NCBI GenBank assembly: GCA_002862265.1
Contig: PKCQ01000468.1
Coordinates: forward strand, 1-9,877
Reading direction: 5' to 3'
Length of the DNA: 9,877 nt
From: Planctomycetaceae bacterium
Lineage (GTDB): Bacteria; Planctomycetota; Planctomycetia; Pirellulales; Pirellulaceae
Shown: in pieces, positions 1 to 6,240 of the stretch
Position numbering within the stretch: the first letter of the stretch is position 1
How the letters are laid out: every line of letters starts with the position of its first letter
Translations under genes and position numbers: made by a program
Notes under the pieces: model-generated
Database searches by the model: none
Told to the model about the DNA's origin: nothing
What the model saw: only the letters and a program-made list of their open reading frames with translations

Positions 1-173
1 GCGACGCGCAGCTCGAGCAGCTCTTCTCTCAGCTTGGGTATCGACTTTTCTAATTGCATCAAGATTTTGGAGTGCTCTGTGACCACTTCATTCAGTTGTT
101 CCAGTAGGCGTTGCTGGTGAGCGATGCTGATTTCAAGTACTTCGATGCGAGAGGCGTCAGTCTTGTTGGGCAT
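1..173 (-). CDS. slyX: SlyX family coiled-coil protein, C-terminus cut off by the window edge
   Basis: The minus strand reads 57 codons from an ATG at 173-171 and runs off the left edge. No other ATG, GTG or TTG lies between this ATG and the in-frame TGA upstream, so the start is well fixed. After a short polar N-terminus (MPNKTDASR) the sequence is one amphipathic helix, with hydrophobic residues every three to four positions from residue 11 to the end. The pattern around EQLNEVVTEH matches the helix of the SlyX family, small cytoplasmic proteins of about 70 residues, so only about 15 residues should be missing. The molecular role of SlyX is not established; in Escherichia coli the gene was named for its position next to slyD. 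No Shine-Dalgarno sequence is visible. It is divergent from the S41 protease gene. The family call rests on the coiled-coil pattern and could be confused with another short coiled coil. Confidence 0.72.
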   Translation of the reverse strand, partial: MPNKTDASRIEVLEISIAHQQRLLEQLNEVVTEHSKILMQLEKSIPKLREELLELRV

Positions 174-400
174 GGTGGCTACCGAGTCTGTAGCAAAACT
201 CAGAATGAGTTTCTTGTGAAAAGCGAAACGCTGGACATCAAGTCAGATACTTATCGATCGCCGAGTAGACACTTTGACATTTTGCAACGCAAGGGCTGAA
301 TTTGGCGTTACCCCTCGTCACCAATTGTTACAACCGGATTTTTGCGATTCAACAAGTTCTTTTAGGTAAGATTTGTGGCAAGAAAGTCACTGGAAGTTTT

Positions 401-429
401 TTGACCGGTCACCACTAGCATCCTATATT
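401..429 (+). promoter_or_regulatory. Predicted sigma70-type promoter of the S41 protease gene
   Basis: TTGACC (401-406) and TATATT (424-429) are separated by exactly 17 bases, and each matches five of six bases of the vegetative sigma-factor consensus. Transcription would start near 436, leaving a leader of about 220 nt before the protease ATG at 657. This is the best hexamer pair I noticed upstream of any gene in the window. It is a sequence match only. Confidence 0.5.
402..411. promoter_or_regulatory. Perfect palindrome TGACCGGTCA over the -35 element, possible operator
   Basis: TGACCGGTCA equals its own reverse complement and covers five bases of the proposed -35 hexamer plus the first five of the spacer. 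A protein bound there as a dimer would compete with RNA polymerase, which is the usual geometry of a repressor operator. No regulator gene is adjacent, and a 10-base palindrome can occur by chance, so the role is inferred. Confidence 0.3.
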
Positions 430-656
430 TGCACGGGCCGACTTCGTGCACGGAAGGCAGAGTGCAGGTTCTGGGGCAAAGTAACTTGAGCAACATGCTC
501 GTTGATCGGACGATCTCCCCGGTACAGCACACTTCGAGGCATGCCCAGGGCAAATCCTTCCGCACAAGCTGGGCCATTGACGGCACTTTCGTTTCGGACT
601 CATTGGGTTTGCAATGTTTTGCATCGCACTAGAAGTCGCAAACTCGGAAGAGCTGC

Positions 657-2297
657 ATGATCTCCCTCTCCCATCTTCGTCTCGCGTTCCTAGCTGTTTT
701 TTGTGCGCTGCCCGCCTATGCACAATCTCCTTCCTCTGGCGGTAACGGAATCTCCGCTCAACGTCTCGTCCGAGCTCTGATCGATGATGGTCTAACTTTT
801 GAACAAAATCGTGATTGGGTCGCCGCCATCCAACACTATGAAGGTGCGGTTCGATCCTATCCCAAAGATCACGAGCTGCGTCGACGCCTGCTCATTTCTC
901 GGTTGCACTATGATGTGATTCGACGCGGAGGCGATGCTACCATCGGCGGTTTAGTTGCCGATAGTGATCAAGCCGAAGCAATCGAGCTCTATCGCGAAGT
1001 TCTCACTCGACTCGAGATGAGTTACGTAGATGTGATCGATTTAGCTGAAGTCATTCGCGGTGGTACAGCCTACCTTGAAGTTGCCCTAACGGAGCCATCT
1101 TTCATTAGGAAGCATCTTGAAGGACGCACGCGGCAGGAAATCGAATCTTTTCGGACGTCAGTTCATAAGTTGACACTTCGGAATAGAATTGCGACCCGTA
1201 GCCAAGCAATCAACATTGTGCAAAACGCGGCGAAAGCTGCTGAGCAGAAGATTGGCCTGCAGCCGACGGCAACGGTCATTCAGTTCACTCTCGGTGCTAT
1301 CGCTTTGCTCGATCCTTATTCTTCGTTCCTTTCTGCATCCGAACTGGAAGAGGTGGAATCGCAGATTGAGGGCAATTTTGTGGGGCTCGGTATCGCTCTT
1401 GAGCCACACAGTGTTCCACTGAAAATTTTAAACGTCATTCCTGGTGGACCAGCTGAACAAGCTGGAATGCTGGCTGGCGATGAGATTGCGGAGATTGGGC
1501 AAATTCGTTGTTCGGACCTGGGGGCCGAACGATCAGCGGACATGCTTCGTGGACCGGAGAACAGCCATGTCCGTTTATTGGTTCATCGTGGCGCTGAGAA
1601 GAAAGATCTAGTTATCGTTCGTCAGCGCGTCGAAGTGCCAAGTGTCGAGGGCGCTCGGCTTCTGGATAAGGCAGCAGGTGTTGCGTATTTGAAGATTAGT
1701 AGCTTCCAGAAAACGACGCTCAACGAGTTGGATACGGCACTTTGGAGCCTCCATCGGGCGGGAATGAAGAGTTTGATCATCGACTTGCGTGGTAATCCAG
1801 GAGGATGGCTCGACGCGTCCATAGACGTGGCCGACCGTTTCCTCAGCAGCGGCCGAATCGTCTCCACTCGGGGGAAGAACGGGATTGAGAACCAGAACTA
1901 TAACGCGACCCGCAGTGGTACTTGGACCCTTCCTCTGACTTTGCTTATCAACCAAGACAGCGCAAGTGCCAGCGAAATCCTTGCTGGAGCTATTCGTGAC
2001 AATCGTCGCGGAGAGGTGATCGGAGAGACCACGTTTGGCAAGGGAAGCGTTCAAGGCTTGTTCCATACGAGAAACTTGAACTGCGGTATCCGGTTGACGG
2101 TATCTAAGTTCTATTCTCCAAGCGGCAAAGCAATCAGTGAAATTGGAGTTCAACCTAGCTTGACTGTGGAATCGGAAGCAACGGAACCAGTGCATTTTGT
2201 TGCCAAGCAGGAAGCACTCGACGTTGCGGCGACGAAGAAGCAAGATCGTATTTTGGAGATTGCTCGCCGCCGACTGTTAATGACAGAGCGTCCTTAA
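657..2297 (+). CDS. Secreted carboxyl-terminal processing protease (S41 family) with TPR-like and PDZ domains
   Basis: This is a 546-residue serine protease of the S41/CtpA/Tsp family, which degrades or trims envelope proteins from their C-termini. Residues 1-22 form a signal peptide (basic start, hydrophobic core, cleavage after AYA), so it should act in the periplasm. A helical TPR-like segment lies at about 40-85, a PDZ domain at about 236-325 (GLGI at 243-246 is the carboxylate-binding loop), and the protease domain at about 340-505 with LRGNPGG at 377-383. The Ser-Lys dyad aligns as S437 (in DSASASE) and K462 (in TFGKG), with D448 matching the third conserved residue of E. coli Tsp, so it should be active. 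The start is supported by the signal peptide and by GGAAG six bases upstream. It lies alone on the plus strand, divergent from slyX and convergent with uvrC. The physiological substrate is unknown. Confidence 0.93.
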   Translation: MISLSHLRLAFLAVFCALPAYAQSPSSGGNGISAQRLVRALIDDGLTFEQNRDWVAAIQHYEGAVRSYPKDHELRRRLLISRLHYDVIRRGGDATIGGLVADSDQAEAIELYREVLTRLEMSYVDVIDLAEVIRGGTAYLEVALTEPSFIRKHLEGRTRQEIESFRTSVHKLTLRNRIATRSQAINIVQNAAKAAEQKIGLQPTATVIQFTLGAIALLDPYSSFLSASELEEVESQIEGNFVGLGIALEPHSVPLKILNVIPGGPAEQAGMLAGDEIAEIGQIRCSDLGAERSADMLRGPENSHVRLLVHRGAEKKDLVIVRQRVEVPSVEGARLLDKAAGVAYLKISSFQKTTLNELDTALWSLHRAGMKSLIIDLRGNPGGWLDASIDVADRFLSSGRIVSTRGKNGIENQNYNATRSGTWTLPLTLLINQDSASASEILAGAIRDNRRGEVIGETTFGKGSVQGLFHTRNLNCGIRLTVSKFYSPSGKAISEIGVQPSLTVESEATEPVHFVAKQEALDVAATKKQDRILEIARRRLLMTERP

Positions 2298-2408
2298 AGA
2301 TACATACTGCAAAATATATAAGCCGATGCCTAGGCCGTAATAGTGGGCGATTCGCACTGACGCAGCGAGTTGTTCGTTTCCCAGCGGTCGGCTAAAAATT
2401 GCTGCCCT
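2277..2408 (-). other. Possible remnant of a membrane-protein gene, C-terminal fragment
   Basis: On the minus strand an open frame of 43 codons between a TAA (upstream) and a TAA at 2279-2277 reads with protein-like texture: a polar stretch (SRPLGNEQLAASVRIA) followed by a hydrophobic, aromatic and glycine-rich segment (HYYGLGIGLYILQY) resembling a membrane helix. It has no ATG start and overlaps the last 21 bases of the protease gene in antisense. A second minus-strand frame (2333-2572, 80 codons, no early ATG) overlaps it. I do not recognise either. It may be the relic of a gene convergent with the protease, or a chance open frame. Confidence 0.18.
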
Positions 2409-2903
2409 TTAAAATTGCGATTCCCTCTCATGTATCCGCGTCGTTCAGCAAAGCTTATGGGGCAACGCACTAAGACGATGCCAAACTTTTTAAAGAGTGG
2501 GATCCTGTTGTAGCTCCGGTCGAAAACGTCCGCTTTCCCTCTCGTTGCGTGAAGACGAATAGTAGCGCTGAATCAGCCGGGTATGATGCCGTTACTGATC
2601 TTTCACCTACCTAGATTCGTTAAAGGACGGCCCTCAGCAGTGCGGTCGAGCGTGTTGCGAAGCTCGGATCTAAGAAATAAACGGTTTCTCCGATTGCATT
2701 TTGACCACCGCTCGTCCGAGAGCCGCCAAGCCTGCTCACCTTTCTTCCTTGTTCTCCCGTATGGTTGAGGAGGAAAAGTTCAGCTTTTTACTGAGTAGCC
2801 GCAGATGCTGACTTGCTCCAGTAGTTGTCACCTCATCCACTTCTTGTGAACGTTTTCAAGACTGCCCTACGTGGTTTTGGCGATAGCGATGCTCCATGGC
2901 GAA
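2298..2903. other. Convergent intergenic region between the S41 protease gene and uvrC
   Basis: These 606 bases lie between two converging genes. I find no intact gene, RNA gene, or strong terminator with a GC-rich stem and T-run. A very short A/T stem (AAAAG and CTTTT around TTCAG, 2774-2788) is the only hairpin near the uvrC end and is too weak to call. Several short frames without starts on the minus strand suggest degraded coding sequence at the left side (see 2277-2408). For the rest I see nothing recognisable. Confidence 0.5.
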
Positions 2904-4292
2904 CTACTTGTATTGGCTTTTATCACGAAGGATATGATGGTAGTGCTGGGCGAAGCGGTGGGCCTCGTCTCGCACGTATTGCAGCAGGCGGAGTGCGAAT
3001 GCGTGCCGGCTTAGCTTGAGAGATTCCGTTCGGCCAGGTAAGAAAATTTCTTCCTCTTGTTTTGCAAGAGAAAGCACTGCAGGCGGGGCGATATTTTGAT
3101 CTCGGAAAGCGGCCATCGCCGCGCTTAACTGTCCTTTGCCACCGTCGATGAGAAGCAGATCAGGAAAGGACACTTGTGACTCGCTCAGTTTTCGAAAACG
3201 ACGCGAGACGACTTCATGGATACTGCGAAAGTCATCTACACCATCGACGCCTTGGATCTTGTAGCGACGATAACCCGGCTTGAATGGCAAGCCGTCGATG
3301 AACTGCACCAGACTTGCTACCGTTTGCTTACCGCCTAAGTGCGCGATATCAACACCTTCGATAACACGAGGCGGAGCGGGCAATTTCAAAACCTTCTGTA
3401 GCCCGGTCATTCCCTTCTTGGGATCGATGTAGAAAACCTCTGGTTGCACATGCGTGTCCAAGTCACCGCGTTCGTCGAGTCGTTCGAGCATTGAGATTTC
3501 ATCCCGCAGTCGAGCCGCTTTCTCATAGGCAAGCTCTTTGGCGGCGGTTTGCATTTCTTCCTGGATTTGCTTAAGCAGCTTCTTCTTTCCGCCTTCGAGA
3601 AAAGTGTGTAGTCGCCGAATGTCTTGACGATACTCCTCTTTTGAGATTCGCAGATTGCACGGAGCGGTACATTGTTGGATAGATGCCAGCAGGCACGGCC
3701 GAAACCATCTCCAACGGTCATCGTTTTCATCGATGTCGAGACTGCAGGTCCGGAATTTAAAGATCTTCTGGAGGACTTGGATCGCACCTCGCAACGCGCC
3801 GGCACTGGCAAATGGACCGTAAAGTTTCGCCCCTGTCTGTTTTGGTATCCTCGTGAGCTCCACGCGAGGAAAATCTTCACGCGTGGTGATCATCAGATAC
3901 GGAAAACTTTTATCGTCCTTTTGTTCCTTGTTGTGCCGTGGCTGAACATCCTTAATCAGACGACTTTCAGCCAGCAGAGCATCGACCTCACTCTCGCACT
4001 CCATGTAGTCAATGTCGCAGATCTCGTTGACCCAGCTTGCCGTTCGTTGCTCTTCCTGTGCGGCTTTCAGAAAATAACTCGATGCGCGGCTTCTCAGGTT
4101 TTTTGCCTTGCCAACGTAGATAACGACACCAGAATTATCCTTCATTAGATAAACGCCAGGCGTTTGAGGGAAGGTCTTCACCTTCTCCGATGCACTTCGG
4201 AAGCCGAAAGTCTCTTCCGCCGAGTCAAGTGATCGTGCTGGTTGAGGCGACTCAGCTTGTTCGGGAACGTTTTCGCTCAGATTCTCGTCCAT
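2904..4292 (-). CDS. uvrC: Excinuclease ABC subunit C, short form lacking the C-terminal HhH region
   Basis: UvrC makes the two incisions flanking a lesion marked by UvrA-UvrB. After an acidic 38-residue lead comes the GIY-YIG nuclease (about 39-125; GVYL 46-49, YVGK 59-62, R69, E109, N121). Four cysteines follow at 183, 200, 208 and 212, in the arrangement reported to hold an iron-sulphur cluster in E. coli UvrC. The UVR motif that contacts UvrB is at about 250-275. The RNase-H-like second nuclease spans about 305-455, with D315 (in VDIAH), D353/D354, D383 (in LIDGGKG) and H445 (in RDEAH) all present. The protein ends about ten residues after this at 462, against roughly 600 in the family, so the tandem helix-hairpin-helix DNA-binding end is absent. 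Downstream of the TAG no HhH-like sequence resumes in that frame. The ATG is the only start after an in-frame TAA. It follows apt with a 96-bp gap. Confidence 0.95.
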   Translation of the reverse strand: MDENLSENVPEQAESPQPARSLDSAEETFGFRSASEKVKTFPQTPGVYLMKDNSGVVIYVGKAKNLRSRASSYFLKAAQEEQRTASWVNEICDIDYMECESEVDALLAESRLIKDVQPRHNKEQKDDKSFPYLMITTREDFPRVELTRIPKQTGAKLYGPFASAGALRGAIQVLQKIFKFRTCSLDIDENDDRWRWFRPCLLASIQQCTAPCNLRISKEEYRQDIRRLHTFLEGGKKKLLKQIQEEMQTAAKELAYEKAARLRDEISMLERLDERGDLDTHVQPEVFYIDPKKGMTGLQKVLKLPAPPRVIEGVDIAHLGGKQTVASLVQFIDGLPFKPGYRRYKIQGVDGVDDFRSIHEVVSRRFRKLSESQVSFPDLLLIDGGKGQLSAAMAAFRDQNIAPPAVLSLAKQEEEIFLPGRTESLKLSRHAFALRLLQYVRDEAHRFAQHYHHILRDKSQYK

Positions 4293-4388
4293 GGCTTATG
4301 TGATTCAAAACCTTTGCGAGAAAGCTTATTTACGCCGTACCGAGTACAATGCTGTCGCGGCAACATGCGACGAAAGGCATAAGGACAA

Positions 4389-4907
4389 TCAGTACTCGAG
4401 CAAGCTAAACACGGAATGGGGGCTGAGTTTCTCCGCACCACCGAGGAAGCTGAGATTGATGCAGAAAGCGCACTCTGCGACATCCACATCGAAGCCGCTG
4501 ATCAACTTTAGAGTGGCTTCAATGGTTCCGCCAGTCGCCAGCAAGTCGTCGACGATGAGTACGCGATCGCCTGCTTTCAAGGCATCTTTGTGGATTTCAA
4601 GTGTATCCGTTCCATACTCGAGCTCGTAGGAGTAGCTGATCGTATCGTAGGGCAGCTTGCCCGGCTTGCGGACAGGAATGAAGGCGGCGTCTAGTTTGTC
4701 GGCTAGCGGAGCTCCGAAAATGAATCCGCGAGATTCAACCGCCACGATTGCGTCAATTTTTTCACCGTTATAGCGTGCCGCAATCTGATTGATGGCTTCC
4801 CGAAAAGCGGCGGGATGGGCGAGTAGAGGTGTGATGTCTTTGAAAATAATCCCTGGCTTCGGAAAGTCTGGGATATCTCGAATGTGTTCTTTGAGGTCGA
4901 TTGCCAT
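4389..4907 (-). CDS. apt: Adenine phosphoribosyltransferase
   Basis: Apt joins adenine to 5-phosphoribosyl-1-pyrophosphate, giving AMP and pyrophosphate, in cytoplasmic purine salvage. The 172 residues match the usual bacterial length of 170-185. Visible marks are the N-terminal IPDFPKPGIIFKDITPLL (12-29), typical of the family; VESRGF (57-62), which belongs to the base-binding region; the flexible-loop segment RKPGKLPYDT (80-89); and the PRPP-binding loop VLIVDDLLATGGT (116-128) with the two acidic residues and the GGT turn. No key residue is missing, so it should be functional. The ATG at 4907-4905 gives the standard start IRDIPDFPKPG; no strong Shine-Dalgarno is seen. It sits between the PilZ gene (about 150 bp upstream) and uvrC (96 bp downstream), all on the minus strand. 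Co-transcription is possible but the gaps are wide. Confidence 0.96.
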   Translation of the reverse strand: MAIDLKEHIRDIPDFPKPGIIFKDITPLLAHPAAFREAINQIAARYNGEKIDAIVAVESRGFIFGAPLADKLDAAFIPVRKPGKLPYDTISYSYELEYGTDTLEIHKDALKAGDRVLIVDDLLATGGTIEATLKLISGFDVDVAECAFCINLSFLGGAEKLSPHSVFSLLEY

Positions 4908-5058
4908 GCTTATCGCTTTCGTGAGTTCTGGTGACCGTCAACTCGGACAGTCAAATTTCATGCGAAAGCGTACCTTCTGGCAGCCAAAATTGGTAGGTGC
5001 CGCTCAGTTCTACCGCAGTTGCAGACGCCTGTATGCAGCCTCAGATCGCTTTGGGAGA

Positions 5059-5550
5059 CTACTGGACCATATCCCAGATGGTCTGGCAAATCACGCCGAT
5101 TGCTGCTTGAATGCGTGGAGCAGTCCCAAGGCTGTCTCCCATGCCAGGAAGGGCTAGAAAGGCGAAAATAACGGCGATCAACAAGTACATTAAAAGTGTT
5201 GGATCGGAGTTGACGCGTTGAGTGATCAACAAAGAGGGCAGCCAACTGCCTGGAGTCTCCACGTTCGTGATGTCTTCTACGCGGGAGAAACCGACGCTGG
5301 TGCAGTTCTCGTCAGCGTAGTGCGACTCTTTCTTAACTCGCCAGTGCTCACCGGCAAAAAGGAGCTCATACTCCCCGCCGTCTTTTAGGCCCTTAGATAC
5401 TTTGTTCTCAATGCGTACTGTGAAGCCTGCGCGAGAAATATCCAACACGGCGGCAAGATGCCGACGACGCCCAATCCGCAATTCGGCAGACGCATTTTCT
5501 GGTGCGACAGCACATCGATACGCCTTACGGTCTTCTTCGCTTGTCATCAT
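5059..5550 (-). CDS. PilZ-domain protein with a C-terminal membrane segment
   Basis: The N-terminal part shows both halves of the PilZ signature: RxxxR (R8 to R12 in RKAYR, counted from the ATG at 5550) and DxSxxG (D37 to G42 in DISRAG), spaced by a strand-rich stretch as in canonical PilZ domains. This suggests that it binds cyclic di-GMP. A loop and strand region follows to about residue 105. A strongly hydrophobic segment at about 118-137 (LLMYLLIAVIFAFLALPG) should anchor the protein in a membrane, leaving a short tail. Residues 1-163 assume the ATG at 5550; a GTG four codons earlier (5562) and a second ATG at 5547 are equally open, and none has a clear ribosome site. Partners and output are unknown. 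It is the first gene of the minus-strand group PilZ-apt-uvrC, though the link to these housekeeping genes is probably positional only. Confidence 0.75.
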   Translation of the reverse strand: MMTSEEDRKAYRCAVAPENASAELRIGRRRHLAAVLDISRAGFTVRIENKVSKGLKDGGEYELLFAGEHWRVKKESHYADENCTSVGFSRVEDITNVETPGSWLPSLLITQRVNSDPTLLMYLLIAVIFAFLALPGMGDSLGTAPRIQAAIGVICQTIWDMVQ

Positions 5551-5649
5551 CGTGTCTCTCACAAACTTCCCGTAGTGGACAGCGTCGCCAGCAGTTTTTG
5601 GGGACCGTTCTGTCTCACTTAGTCACAGGATTTTCAACATTACAGATGC

Positions 5650-5673
5650 TGTTCGGAAAAACGTTTCCGAACA
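5650..5673. repeat. Perfect inverted repeat upstream of the PilZ gene, possible operator
   Basis: TGTTCGGAAA, four bases AACG, then TTTCCGAACA form a 10-bp perfect stem. It lies about 100 bp upstream of the PilZ start and is not followed by a T-run on either strand, so it is not a standard intrinsic terminator. The length and spacing fit a dimeric regulator site. A TGTAAT hexamer resembling a -10 element lies just downstream on the minus strand, so the repeat would cover the -35 and spacer region of a PilZ promoter. That promoter is weak and the role is inferred. Confidence 0.45.
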
Positions 5674-5852
5674 TTCGAATTGCGTCACCGCAGATAGGTG
5701 CAAGGCTGCCAAAGTGTAGTTCAGAGGAATCAAACGAGATGGCGGAAGGACAGGTAAGCCTGACGGATTTCACACGCGAAACCGGTTTGAATTTTCCGCT
5801 TGTTATGATTGGAATAGGGGAGGAGTCCTATAAGGGGGGGGCACAGTAAATT

Positions 5853-5969
5853 ATGGCGACGTTGTGTACTTTCTGCAGTACACGCATTGGCTTGCCGATA
5901 GCCTCAGTTTTGACTTGGTCAAACGAACGAGCTGGTCCACAGGTGGCAAATTATCTGTCGCCTTTCTGA
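5853..5969 (+). other. Small open frame of 38 codons with a CxxC pair, doubtful gene
   Basis: An ATG-to-TGA frame encodes 38 residues beginning MATLCTFCSTRIGLP. The early CxxC could bind a metal, but there is no second pair, no ribosome site, and the inverted repeat at 5864-5883 lies inside it. An overlapping minus-strand frame of 43 codons looks equally protein-like. I keep it only as a candidate; a chance frame or a relic of a larger gene is more likely. Confidence 0.12.
5864..5883. repeat. Inverted repeat GTGTACT / AGTACAC
   Basis: GTGTACT (5864-5870) and AGTACAC (5877-5883) are perfect reverse complements around a 6-base loop. There is no T-run after either arm, so terminator function is unlikely. 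It could be a protein-binding site upstream of the cytochrome locus, or a chance hairpin. Confidence 0.3.
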
Positions 5970-6240
5970 AGATGTCGACCATCGCGTGCGCACGGGAAAT
6001 GGATTAGCGCTCGCTTCCGCCGTCGGTAGCTTCTCTGACGTTCCGAATGGTCACACAGAGGCCCAACTAAGAGGCATTCAAGAATCTTGGAGCCCGAGTC
6101 GCTTTCGGAATCGCTCTCCTCGCTGGCCACCGGCTGGTAAATCCCGCGGTTGCTGTAAACATAAACCGCATTATCGGTTCCGTCACGGATTGTTTGCTCC
6201 AACTCGCGTAGGAATACCGGAAGAGCAAGATCCGCGTGCG

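Larger units (their letters stand above)
174..656. other. Divergent intergenic region between slyX and the S41 protease gene
   Basis: These 483 bases hold no convincing gene. The open frames present on both strands have irregular composition and no recognisable protein pattern. The region contains a promoter-like pair of hexamers at 401-429 facing the protease gene, with a perfect 10-base palindrome on its -35 element. The proposed transcript would have a leader of about 220 nt (436-656), for which I see no riboswitch fold or conserved leader peptide. Confidence 0.6.
5563..6240. other. Region without a convincing gene upstream of the PilZ gene and the broken cytochrome locus
   Basis: About 680 bases separate the PilZ start from the first reliable cytochrome codon. 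The region contains two inverted repeats (5650-5673 and 5864-5883) and a run of eight G (5834-5841). Short plus-strand frames occur, for example 36 codons ending at 5849 and 38 codons at 5853-5969 with one CxxC pair. Minus-strand stretches with some protein-like texture also occur around 5990-6250 and 5856-5990. None has a recognisable family, start site or consistent codon pattern. I consider it intergenic sequence mixed with decayed coding sequence, perhaps including the lost 5' end of the cytochrome gene. Confidence 0.45.

Noticed and set aside
1608..2243. Minus-strand open frame of 211 codons inside the S41 protease gene
   Set aside because: The plus strand here carries the catalytic S41 domain with every key motif. 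The antisense protein has no recognisable pattern and is a shadow.
2583..2768. Plus-strand frame of 61 codons downstream of the protease
   Set aside because: It has no ribosome site, an Arg/Ser-rich composition and no family resemblance; most likely chance.
2774..2788. AAAAG-TTCAG-CTTTT as the uvrC terminator
   Set aside because: The stem has five pairs, four of them A-T, and would not be stable.
4908..5058. Short minus-strand frame beginning MKFDCPS just upstream of and in frame with apt
   Set aside because: It is stopped by TGA after seven codons. The resemblance to zinc-ribbon starts is too short to mean anything, and apt has its normal N-terminus at 4907.
5986..6240. Extension of the cytochrome frame back to a GTG at 5986
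   Set aside because: The frame is open, but the sequence is Arg-, Pro- and Ser-rich with no signal peptide or haem motif, unlike the following part, so it probably is not coding in this frame.
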